A stretch of DNA of 6,269 nt from Sphingomonadales bacterium (GTDB lineage: Bacteria > Pseudomonadota > Alphaproteobacteria > Sphingomonadales > Emcibacteraceae), in the NCBI GenBank assembly GCA_011051815.1, contig DRKK01000138.1:1-6269 (forward strand), in the 5' to 3' direction. Numbering within the stretch: position 1 is the stretch's first letter; every line of letters starts with the position of its first letter. Below, one piece after another: positions 1 to 5,372 of the stretch. Both the position numbers and the translations under genes were made by a program. The notes under the pieces were generated by a model. That model did not search any database and was not told the DNA's origin. It was given only the letters and a program-made list of their open reading frames with translations.

Positions 1-385
1 CAATATTCTTCTGAATCTTGCTGATATTATTGCCCTTGGTGCCAAGCTCATAGATCAGGTCGGCACCGTCGATGCGGATTTCCTTAATGCGGATCACCTC
101 CCCGGTCAGGGAGGCCATATCAATCTTGACCGCCATATTGGCCACCTTGAAGGCATAATCGGATTTAAAGCCCTTTGGATTGCCCACGGTGAGGTTGCTG
201 ATCCCGGCACTGCCGCCCAGAATGGCCACATCAACCTTGTCCAGAGACACCTTGGCCCCGGTGGCGGGCGGGGCGTAATCCAGAACCGCCTCGCGAATGA
301 GTGTCCCGGATTGGGACGCGCCGTAAATCACCACACCGCCAACGATAAGCAGAATAACCAATAGGCCGATCAGTAGTTTTTTCAT
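1..385 (-). CDS. AsmA-like membrane-anchored protein, N-terminal part (3' end outside window)
   Basis: The first 128 codons of a minus-strand gene that leaves the window at base 1. ATG at 385 is preceded by AGGGG (394-398) with an 8-nt spacer. The product begins with two Lys and one hydrophobic segment (about residues 4-23), fitting an uncleaved inner-membrane anchor or signal peptide. A periplasmic beta-rich region follows, with alternating hydrophobic strands such as 'KVSLDKVDVAILGG', 'ISNLTVGNPKGF' and 'IRIKEIRIDGADLIYEL'. This pattern is typical of small AsmA/DUF748-like proteins of Alphaproteobacteria, a superfamily linked to envelope and outer-membrane lipid homeostasis. The exact function is unknown. 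It lies 67 nt downstream of the holin gene on the same strand, so read-through from the lysis operon is possible, but I see no terminator or convincing promoter in the gap. Family assignment rests on pattern recognition only. Confidence 0.7.
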   Translation of the reverse strand, partial: MKKLLIGLLVILLIVGGVVIYGASQSGTLIREAVLDYAPPATGAKVSLDKVDVAILGGSAGISNLTVGNPKGFKSDYAFKVANMAVKIDMASLTGEVIRIKEIRIDGADLIYELGTKGNNISKIQKNI

Positions 386-452
386 GTTCCAGACCCCTGT
401 TTATGAGAAAGGATCAGTTTCCCCCATTGAACAGGCCAATGCAACCGTAAAT

Positions 453-863
453 TTATTTACTGCGTCCAGTCATTTTCTCCACACTGCGCAGGGTGCCAAG
501 ACCAAGGAGCGCCAGAACCAGCTCCATCATATTATCGGTCATAATTTCCGGCGGCGTGATCGCCATCCCACGCACCGCCACCACCCACAAAAACAACGGA
601 TGCAGGATGAAGGCCCACAAAAACCCAAGTCCGCAGACCCAGCCAATGAAGGGCCGCCATCCCGCCACGAACAGCGACCGGTGGCTGGCCTCAATCCGGT
701 TGATTTCCGCCTGTAAAATCTGTGGCTGCTGGCGGAGCTTTTCCATCAATAATGCCGCCTGCGCGCGCTCATCGTCGCTGGTGAACAGCTGATCCACCAC
801 ATTGCCGACCGCAGACACCGCATCAATGGCCGGCCCGCCAAATATTTTTGAAAAAATACCCAT
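453..863 (-). CDS. Three-TM holin (GTA/prophage 3TM holin family)
   Basis: A 136-residue protein. ATG at 863 has AGGGA at 872-876 with an 8-nt spacer, lying inside the last codons of the endolysin gene; a longer reading from a TTG at 893 has no support. An N-terminal amphipathic part (residues 1-60, with the charged stretch 'DDERAQAALLMEKLRQQ') precedes the hallmark 'HRSLFVAGWRPFIGW' at about 61-75. Hydrophobic segments follow at about 72-90, 90-106 and 112-124, and the C-terminus is 'GLGTLRSVEKMTGRSK'. The GWRPFIGW and GLGxLRxxEK motifs are diagnostic of the 3TM holin family (Pfam GTA_holin_3TM, PF11351) found in alphaproteobacterial prophages and gene transfer agents. Family role: oligomerises in the inner membrane and opens pores that let the endolysin reach the cell wall. 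It is the last gene of the SOS-controlled lysis cassette, separated from the endolysin stop by one base. Confidence 0.9.
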   Translation of the reverse strand: MGIFSKIFGGPAIDAVSAVGNVVDQLFTSDDERAQAALLMEKLRQQPQILQAEINRIEASHRSLFVAGWRPFIGWVCGLGFLWAFILHPLFLWVVAVRGMAITPPEIMTDNMMELVLALLGLGTLRSVEKMTGRSK

Positions 864-864
864 A

Positions 865-1317
865 TTAAAATTCCCTGTAAGTGATGCCGTCAAAGATCAG
901 GCTTTGCTGTCGATTGTCCCCCGCCCGGTAAGAACAATGAACCCAGCCACTGGCGGGCTCATCAGGGCGGTAAAATTCCAGAATAAGCTGGTCAAAGACA
1001 AGATTATCCTTGATCCAGTTGGCCAGCAGGCGGTTCGGAATGGCGGCCAGCTCAAAATCCACCGCCTGTCCCGTGATATGCTGAGAGCTGTCTTTTGAGC
1101 CAAGCAGGCGATTTACCGCCAGACTGCGAAACCCGCTGGACGGCCGAAAAGGCCGGGCGAAATGCACCCGTACAGGCTCCAGTATATGACGGGCCAGCCG
1201 TGTCAGATTGACGACCGCCCCCGCCCCCGGCTGGTTTGGCAGGCCGCGGCGCAGGGCGAGGCTACTATGGGTTAATTCAGCGAGGGTGAAATGCGGGGAC
1301 AATTGTTTCTGTTCCAT
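865..1317 (-). CDS. M15-family peptidoglycan peptidase, probable endolysin
   Basis: A 150-residue single-domain zinc peptidase of the Peptidase_M15_3 type. Visible motifs are 'FRPSSGFRS' (about 57-65), 'SSQHITGQAVDF' (77-88) giving the expected zinc ligands His80 and Asp87, 'DQLILEF' (109-115), and 'SGWVHCSY' (123-130) with the third ligand His127. The family cleaves peptide bonds in peptidoglycan stem peptides or cross-links. There is no signal peptide or TM segment, so wall access would need the holin encoded 1 nt downstream. ATG at 1317 is chosen because it follows the upstream stop by 4 nt and begins 'MEQKQLSPHFTLAEL', the usual N-terminus of phage M15 enzymes ('F...EL' motif). An ATG at 1458 would overlap the upstream gene by 137 nt and adds no homologous sequence. 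The close SD-like AGGA (1320-1323) lies within a predicted hairpin. Confidence 0.9.
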   Translation of the reverse strand: MEQKQLSPHFTLAELTHSSLALRRGLPNQPGAGAVVNLTRLARHILEPVRVHFARPFRPSSGFRSLAVNRLLGSKDSSQHITGQAVDFELAAIPNRLLANWIKDNLVFDQLILEFYRPDEPASGWVHCSYRAGDNRQQSLIFDGITYREF

Positions 1318-1318
1318 A

Positions 1319-1344
1319 GTCCTATTTATCCCTATTAATAGGAC
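1319..1344 (-). promoter_or_regulatory. Hairpin covering the endolysin Shine-Dalgarno region
   Basis: Perfect 8-bp inverted arms, GTCCTATT (1319-1326) and AATAGGAC (1337-1344), are separated by a 10-nt loop. In the minus-strand mRNA the downstream arm contains the stop codon TAG of the upstream gene and the AGGA nearest the endolysin ATG at 1317. Ribosomes finishing the upstream gene would melt it, which fits translational coupling. A 12-nt perfect palindrome CCTATTAATAGG (1331-1342) overlaps one arm. Function is inferred from position only. Confidence 0.5.
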
Positions 1345-1936
1345 GTGGCAAATTACCATAAAGGTCCAAGGCGGCCTGCAGGGTGACTTTGGCCCAGCCT
1401 TTGCGCTTGCCCCTCTTGCGGTCCACGGCACTGAGCGACAGCTCATCAATGATAACATCCAGCACCGGCCCGAGCGGCAGGCCCGCCGGCATCATCTGTT
1501 CCGCCCAGGCGCAATAGTGATCCTTCAGCCGGATTTCATAATCGCTTTCCATTTCCCCCTCTGACCGGCTGGTCTGCACAACCACATCCGTATAGCGGGA
1601 CAGGCGCATCTGAGTGCCGTCCGTGATGATCTGCACGGTCCGCCGGATACGCCGAAAGGCCCATATTTGCTGATCATTCAGAATGTTTTGTTTTTTAAAA
1701 CGAATCAGAGGATCTGCGGTTAATTTGGCCCGTGTTTCCGCCGTCGGCCCCTCATATACCCGTTCCACAGGGGCGGAATTTTGTCTGACCCCCTTGATAA
1801 TATCCAGCTTCCTTCGCCGCAATTCCCGGCGGCCCTTTCGGCGGGCGAGACGGGTTTTTTTAAAAGACCTTGCCTGTCCCGCTACCATTCCATTTCCCAT
1901 ATGACCGTCCGAATTCTCACTTTCCAGTTCAAACAT
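1322..1936 (-). CDS. Uncharacterised basic protein heading the lysis operon, possible helix-turn-helix regulator
   Basis: I do not recognise a named family with certainty. The 204-residue product has an acidic start, a very basic stretch at about 22-50 ('RRKGRRELRRRKLDIIKG'), then 'LNDQQIWAFRRIRRTVQIIT' (about 86-105), a helical region 'YEIRLKDHYCAWAEQM' (133-148), and a C-terminus 'LDVIIDELSLSAVDRKRGKR' (159-178) leading into 'GWAKVTLQAALDLYG' (180-194). The last part reads like a helix-turn-helix similar to the C-terminal region of DUF6456-type or sigma-4-like proteins, and similar proteins sit beside phage-like lysis genes in Alphaproteobacteria. ATG at 1936 is preferred over 1942 because GGGGA (1944-1948) is 7 nt away rather than 1. 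It is the first gene behind the SOS promoter and ends 4 nt before the endolysin. A role as late-gene or lysis regulator is inference; a small terminase-like role is less likely. Confidence 0.75.
   Translation of the reverse strand: MFELESENSDGHMGNGMVAGQARSFKKTRLARRKGRRELRRRKLDIIKGVRQNSAPVERVYEGPTAETRAKLTADPLIRFKKQNILNDQQIWAFRRIRRTVQIITDGTQMRLSRYTDVVVQTSRSEGEMESDYEIRLKDHYCAWAEQMMPAGLPLGPVLDVIIDELSLSAVDRKRGKRKGWAKVTLQAALDLYGNLPRPINRDK
1323..1337 (-). repeat. Inverted 15-nt repeat, copy at operon junction
   Basis: TAATAGGGATAAATA on the minus strand spans the end of the first operon gene and its stop codon. The identical 15-mer occurs on the plus strand at 1984-1998, so the first gene is flanked by inverted copies. 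Similarity continues imperfectly on both sides (CCTAT before, G-GAC or GAAC after). Confidence 0.65.
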
Positions 1937-1943
1937 ATTCATG

Positions 1944-1948
1944 TCCCC
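1944..1948 (-). promoter_or_regulatory. Ribosome binding site deciding the start of the operon's first gene
   Basis: GGGGA on the minus strand lies 7 nt before ATG 1936 but only 1 nt before ATG 1942. The second ATG is therefore the likely start. Confidence 0.6.
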
Positions 1949-1982
1949 GTGTAAAAAATATCATTGCCAATTCGCCGTTCCT

Positions 1983-2010
1983 ATAATAGGGATAAATAAG
2001 AACAAATCAA
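1983..2010 (-). promoter_or_regulatory. Sigma-70-type promoter of the lysis operon
   Basis: On the minus strand, -35 TTGATT (2005-2010), a 16-nt spacer, and -10 TATTAT (1983-1988, five of six matches to consensus). Transcription would begin near 1976 and give a leader of about 40 nt before ATG 1936. The -35 hexamer lies inside the LexA box, the standard arrangement for repression. Confidence 0.7.
1984..1998 (+). repeat. Inverted 15-nt repeat, copy in SOS promoter
   Basis: TAATAGGGATAAATA on the plus strand is identical to the minus-strand copy at 1323-1337. It covers the spacer and -10 element of the leftward promoter. It overlaps an 11-nt dyad CCTAT-A-ATAGG (1980-1990) centred on that -10 element, which could be an operator. 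Confidence 0.65.
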
Positions 2011-2014
2011 GAAC
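2000..2014. promoter_or_regulatory. LexA binding site (alphaproteobacterial SOS box)
   Basis: A perfect direct repeat GAAC-N7-GAAC, reading GAACAAATCAAGAAC on the plus strand and GTTC-N7-GTTC on the minus strand. This is the established LexA recognition form in Alphaproteobacteria, and the AAAT-rich spacer also resembles known boxes. It overlaps the -35 element of the leftward promoter, so LexA would block the lysis operon until DNA damage triggers self-cleavage. The divergent transporter start is 132 nt away with its own candidate promoter, so control of that gene is less likely. Confidence 0.85.
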
Positions 2015-2084
2015 ATTTGGGGTATGGGCCATAATTTTTACGCCCCAGAGTTGCGTTTCCAGCGAAACTACTAAAAAACACGTC

Positions 2085-2113
2085 TTGACCTTTCCCCGCC
2101 AAACCGGGACAAT
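2085..2113 (+). promoter_or_regulatory. Candidate promoter of the AI-2E-family transporter gene
   Basis: TTGACC (2085-2090) and GACAAT (2108-2113) are separated by 17 nt, giving a leader of about 27 nt to ATG 2147. The -10 match is only four of six, so this is tentative. Confidence 0.4.
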
Positions 2114-2146
2114 CACGGCCTATAAAAAATCAAGCAGGAGACGAAA

Positions 2147-3205
2147 ATGGGTGTTTTATCCTATGCGGGCGGATTGGGGTTAATTACGCTCACGGTTTAT
2201 ATCATGGTCATTGGCCGCGACCTGCTTGTGCCCTTTATGATCAGCATTGTAATCTGGTATCTGATCAACATCCTGTCGGATTATTATCACAAAATTACCA
2301 TTGGCAAATGGCAAATTCCACGGGTTGTCAGTTATGTGGCGTCCCTGCTGACCATTGCGCTGATCCTCAATTTCCTGATCGGCATGATCAGCAGCAATAT
2401 CATAGAGGTTCGGGATGCCGCCCCGCTCTATCAGGAAAATTTCATCAAACTGACCGCCCGCATATTCAATCTGCTCGGCATTGAAAAAGAGCCTAATTTC
2501 GCCCAAGTGATCCATCAGATAAACCTGACCCCCTTTATCACCAATCTGGCCGGCACGCTGGCGGCGCTCATCGGCAGTGCCAGCCTGATCCTGATCTATG
2601 TCCTGTTTATCATGCTGGAACAAAAATATTTCAAGGTCAAGCTGTCCCATCTGCTCAACGGGTCCAGCCATCGGGAAACCGTCTTTATGATCATTGAGCA
2701 GATCTCAACGGACGTTAAAACCTATATCGGGGTCAAGACCTTTGTCAGCGCCCTGACCGGCGGGGCATGTTATCTGGTACTGGTCACGGTCGGCGTTAAT
2801 AATGCCAGCTTCTGGGCCTTTTTCATCTTCCTGCTGAATTTCATTCCAACGGTGGGGTCCATGCTGGCAGTTCTATTCCCCAGCCTGCTCAGTCTTGTGC
2901 AGTTTGACACCTTCACCCCATTCTTTATCGTGATCACCTCCCTGATCACCATACAGCTGCTCATCGGTAATATTCTGGAACCAAAACTGATGGGTAACAG
3001 CCTTAACCTCAGCCCGCTGGTGGTGATGCTGTCCCTATCCCTGTGGGGCAGTATATGGGGCATTGCGGGCATGTTTTTAAGCGTGCCCTTCACCGTGATC
3101 CTGATGATTGTCTTTTCCCAATTCCCCAAAACAAAGCCCATCGCCATCCTGTTATCTCAAGACGGTAATATCCGGCCCCGGGACAGTGTTATGCTGGAGG
3201 ACTAG
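2147..3205 (+). CDS. AI-2E family transporter (PF01594, TqsA/PerM/YdiK-like permease)
   Basis: A 352-residue polytopic inner-membrane protein of the usual family length (about 340-370). Hydrophobic helices lie at about 5-20, 26-44, 60-82, 133-157, 198-216, 220-250, 257-276 and 288-324. The family's signatures are clear: '[15 protein letters not shown]' (231-245), '[11 protein letters not shown]' (273-283) and '[21 protein letters not shown]' split around 288-308, ending 'FLSVPF'. The extramembrane stretch between helices (about 83-130) is also typical. Members have been linked to export of autoinducer-2 or other small solutes and to Na+/H+ antiport; the substrate here cannot be told from sequence. 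ATG 2147 has AGGAG (2136-2140) with a 6-nt spacer. It is transcribed away from the lysis operon, and its stop codon lies within the same CTAG that ends the convergent SulP gene. Confidence 0.93.
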   Translation: MGVLSYAGGLGLITLTVYIMVIGRDLLVPFMISIVIWYLINILSDYYHKITIGKWQIPRVVSYVASLLTIALILNFLIGMISSNIIEVRDAAPLYQENFIKLTARIFNLLGIEKEPNFAQVIHQINLTPFITNLAGTLAALIGSASLILIYVLFIMLEQKYFKVKLSHLLNGSSHRETVFMIIEQISTDVKTYIGVKTFVSALTGGACYLVLVTVGVNNASFWAFFIFLLNFIPTVGSMLAVLFPSLLSLVQFDTFTPFFIVITSLITIQLLIGNILEPKLMGNSLNLSPLVVMLSLSLWGSIWGIAGMFLSVPFTVILMIVFSQFPKTKPIAILLSQDGNIRPRDSVMLED

Positions 3206-4794
3206 GTCTCTTTCTGACTGGTGCCAATTATTTTGTAATTGCCTTCATAATCCACAGCCACGCCATATTCCGGATCCTCAATCACTGAAACCTCAACCGT
3301 TTGACGGGCCTTGTCCAGCAAACGCCGGCAATCAGCGCTCAGGTGACGCAGGTGGAGCCGCTTGCCCTCTGCCTCATATTTTACCGCCAGCGCGTCAATG
3401 GCCTCAAGCCCCGAATGATCCAGAACCCGGGAGTTCAGAAAATCCACGATCACATCATCCGGGTCGCCCTTGGGGTCAAAAAGTTCGGAAAAGCTGGCCA
3501 CCGAGCCAAAGAACAATGGCCCGAATATGCGGTAAACCTTTGAGCCGTTTTCGTCTATTTCCTGGCTCGCATGAGTATGTTTGGCCGTTTCCCAGGCAAA
3601 GACCAGTGCCGAGATAATAACCCCGGCCACCACCGCCATGGCCAAATCATACGCCACCGTAATGGCCGTAACAAAAATAATCACAAAAATATCATGACGC
3701 GGAATGGTGCCCATCAGTTTCAGACTGTTCCAGGCAAAGGTGCCGATCACCACCATGAACATCACCCCGATCAGGGCCGCCAGGGGTATCTGCTCGATTA
3801 GCCCCGAAGCAAACAGGATAAAGCCGAGCAGGCTGAGCGCCGCAACAATGCCGCTAAGCCGGGTCCGTCCGCCCGATTTCACATTGATCATGCTCTGGCC
3901 GATCATGGCACAGCCACCCATGCCGCCAAAAAACCCGGTCACCAGATTGGCCGCTCCTTGCGCCGCACATTCCCGGCTGGCCCCGCCGTGAGTGTCGGTC
4001 ATGTCACTGACCAGATTGAGGGTCAGCAAAGATTCGATCAGCCCCACCGCCGCCAGAATGAAGGCATAGGGCAGGATGATCATAAAGCTGTCCCATGTGA
4101 GGGGCATTTCCGGCACATGAAATTCCGGCAGACCGCCCGCGATAGAGGCCAGGTCCCCGACCCGCGGGCTATCCAGACCAAGGCCGATCACAAGCAATGT
4201 CACCACCACAATGGCCATCAACGGCCCTGGTACGGCCTTGGTAATCCTGGGCATAAAATGAATGATCAGCATGGTTAGCACCACCAGCCCCAGCATCAAA
4301 TAAAGGGGCACCCCGGTGAGCCATGCGCCTGTATTATCCTTGAATTGTCCCAGCTGGGCCAGAAAAATCACAATGGCCAGACCATTGACAAAGCCCAGCA
4401 TCACCGGATGAGGCACCATGCGGATAAATTTACCCAGATGGGTAATCCCGGCGATGATCTGAATGATCCCCATCAGCACCACGGTTGCAAACAGATATTC
4501 GACCCCGTGATTAACCACAAGGCTAACCATGACAACAGCCAGCGCCCCGGTGGCGCCGGAAATCATGCCGGGCCGCCCACCAAAAAAAGCGGTAATCAAC
4601 CCGACGATAAAGGCGGCATAAAGCCCGACCAGCGGATTGACATGGGCGACAAAGGCAAAGGCCACCGCCTCCGGCACCAAGGCCAGCGCCACGGTCAGAC
4701 CGGAAAAACTTTCGGTTTTAATGCGCCCAAGGGACGTTAGGCCGAATTCCTGTCGCCAGCCACTGCCCCGCGCCGTCTTTGCCCGTTCCGTCAT
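3202..4794 (-). CDS. SulP/SLC26 family anion transporter with C-terminal STAS domain
   Basis: A 530-residue inner-membrane transporter. Residues about 20-400 form the transmembrane core with family motifs '[17 protein letters not shown]' (32-48), 'GLYAAF' (57-62), '[16 protein letters not shown]' (73-88) and '[20 protein letters not shown]' (290-309). Residues about 420-510 form a cytosolic STAS domain with '[20 protein letters not shown]' (448-467). Family members carry sulfate, bicarbonate or other anions; this subgroup's substrate is not settled, so I do not name it as a sulfate permease. ATG 4794 is chosen for its AGGGT (4801-4805) with 6-nt spacer. An extension to a TTG at 4866 would place the reading frame through the likely promoter and adds no family sequence. 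It lies 72 nt behind the YdjM-like gene, and no terminator fits at its 3' end because it overlaps the convergent transporter by 4 nt. Confidence 0.95.
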   Translation of the reverse strand: MTERAKTARGSGWRQEFGLTSLGRIKTESFSGLTVALALVPEAVAFAFVAHVNPLVGLYAAFIVGLITAFFGGRPGMISGATGALAVVMVSLVVNHGVEYLFATVVLMGIIQIIAGITHLGKFIRMVPHPVMLGFVNGLAIVIFLAQLGQFKDNTGAWLTGVPLYLMLGLVVLTMLIIHFMPRITKAVPGPLMAIVVVTLLVIGLGLDSPRVGDLASIAGGLPEFHVPEMPLTWDSFMIILPYAFILAAVGLIESLLTLNLVSDMTDTHGGASRECAAQGAANLVTGFFGGMGGCAMIGQSMINVKSGGRTRLSGIVAALSLLGFILFASGLIEQIPLAALIGVMFMVVIGTFAWNSLKLMGTIPRHDIFVIIFVTAITVAYDLAMAVVAGVIISALVFAWETAKHTHASQEIDENGSKVYRIFGPLFFGSVASFSELFDPKGDPDDVIVDFLNSRVLDHSGLEAIDALAVKYEAEGKRLHLRHLSADCRRLLDKARQTVEVSVIEDPEYGVAVDYEGNYKIIGTSQKET

Positions 4795-4836
4795 ATGTTC
4801 ACCCTGATTTCTGAAATATTTATGTTGCCCGCTGAT

Positions 4837-4866
4837 ATAGTATGAACTGCTTTTATGCAAGGGCAA
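4837..4866 (-). promoter_or_regulatory. Candidate promoter of the SulP gene
   Basis: On the minus strand TTGCCC (4861-4866) and TACTAT (4837-4842) are separated by 18 nt, with a leader of about 36 nt to ATG 4794. TTGCCC also forms an inverted pair with GGGCAA (4825-4830), bracketing the predicted promoter. Weak evidence; the gene could also be read from the upstream operon. Confidence 0.35.
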
Positions 4867-5367
4867 TCATATCCCCCGCCGCTGCATCCACAGACGAACC
4901 CCGTAATAAACCCCTGTGCCCAGCAGACCGCTATAAAGACATAATTTATGCAGGGCCTGAACCGAAATCAGGCCATGAAAAGCATTAAACAGCGTGAAGG
5001 GATAAAAAGGTTCCACATCCGTATGCATAATTCCGTCCAGGATCACATGGCTGAAACTACCAATAAACGCACTGGATATGGCAACAACCCATATAATTGT
5101 AGCCTCGCCAGAGGTCCCGATCCGCAATAGTTTCATACCAAATTCGGACAGGTATTTCCCGGTAACGCCGGAAAATACCGCGATCAGGCTAGCCCCGATA
5201 AACGTATGGGTAAAGCCATGTAAATGACCACTTCCGGTGATCATGACAATCAAAGGCTGAACATCCATCACAATTTGCGTCCAGCCAAACACCATAAGGC
5301 TGAAACTGCCCTGCAAAACGGCCTTGATCAATAGTCCCGGCCCCATATGAAACGGTGTGAATGGCAT
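4867..5367 (-). CDS. YdjM/DUF4184-like integral membrane protein, putative metal-dependent hydrolase family
   Basis: A 166-residue membrane protein with polar residues spaced as in the YdjM family (PF04307), annotated by homology as membrane-bound metal-dependent hydrolases. Key positions are His7 in 'MPFTPFHMGPG', Asp35 and Gln37 in 'IVMDVQPL', His48/His50/His54 in 'HLHGFTHTFIGA', and His107/Asp111/His115 in 'FSHVILDGIMHTDVEPFYPF' with Pro120 and Pro123. Hydrophobic helices occupy about 9-30, 37-46, 55-70, 88-108, 125-137 and 143-160. Biochemical activity is not established for most members. The conserved N-terminus fixes ATG 5367 although its SD is poor (only ACGGT before it). It follows the upstream stop by 5 nt, which suggests translational coupling to the DUF4153-like gene. 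E. coli ydjM is SOS-regulated, but no GTTC-N7-GTTC site is visible before this gene. Confidence 0.75.
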   Translation of the reverse strand: MPFTPFHMGPGLLIKAVLQGSFSLMVFGWTQIVMDVQPLIVMITGSGHLHGFTHTFIGASLIAVFSGVTGKYLSEFGMKLLRIGTSGEATIIWVVAISSAFIGSFSHVILDGIMHTDVEPFYPFTLFNAFHGLISVQALHKLCLYSGLLGTGVYYGVRLWMQRRGI

Positions 5368-5372
5368 ACCGT

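Noticed and set aside
384..1098. Plus-strand ORFs opposite the holin and endolysin genes (such as 384-716, 493-792, 802-1098)
   Set aside because: They are antisense to genes with clear family motifs, have low-complexity His/Arg/Pro-rich translations, and lack convincing ribosome binding sites.
897..1103. Overlapping 68-residue minus-strand ORF inside the endolysin gene as an embedded spanin
   Set aside because: It has no lipobox and no clear signal anchor, and no good ribosome binding site.
1318..1458. Longer endolysin start at ATG 1458
   Set aside because: It overlaps the upstream gene by 137 nt and the extra residues do not resemble a signal peptide or a known M15 N-terminus.
1323..1998. 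Insertion sequence bounded by the 15-nt inverted repeats
   Set aside because: The enclosed gene shows no transposase motif and no flanking target duplication is visible; the repeats fit regulatory sites better.
2055..2068. Small hairpin GTTTC-CAGC-GAAAC as a terminator
   Set aside because: The stem is only 5 bp, no T-run follows it directly on either strand, and no transcript is expected to end there.
2121..2126. TATAAA as the -10 of the rightward promoter
   Set aside because: It is 30 nt from the TTGACC hexamer, too far for a sigma-70 pair; GACAAT at 17 nt fits better.
3301..4740. Several plus-strand ORFs opposite the SulP gene
   Set aside because: Their His/Gln/Asn/Gly-rich translations are typical shadows of a membrane-protein gene read in antisense.
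4795..4866. N-terminal extension of the SulP protein to a TTG at 4866
   Set aside because: The added residues are not transporter-like, the stretch holds the candidate promoter, and ATG 4794 has a good SD.
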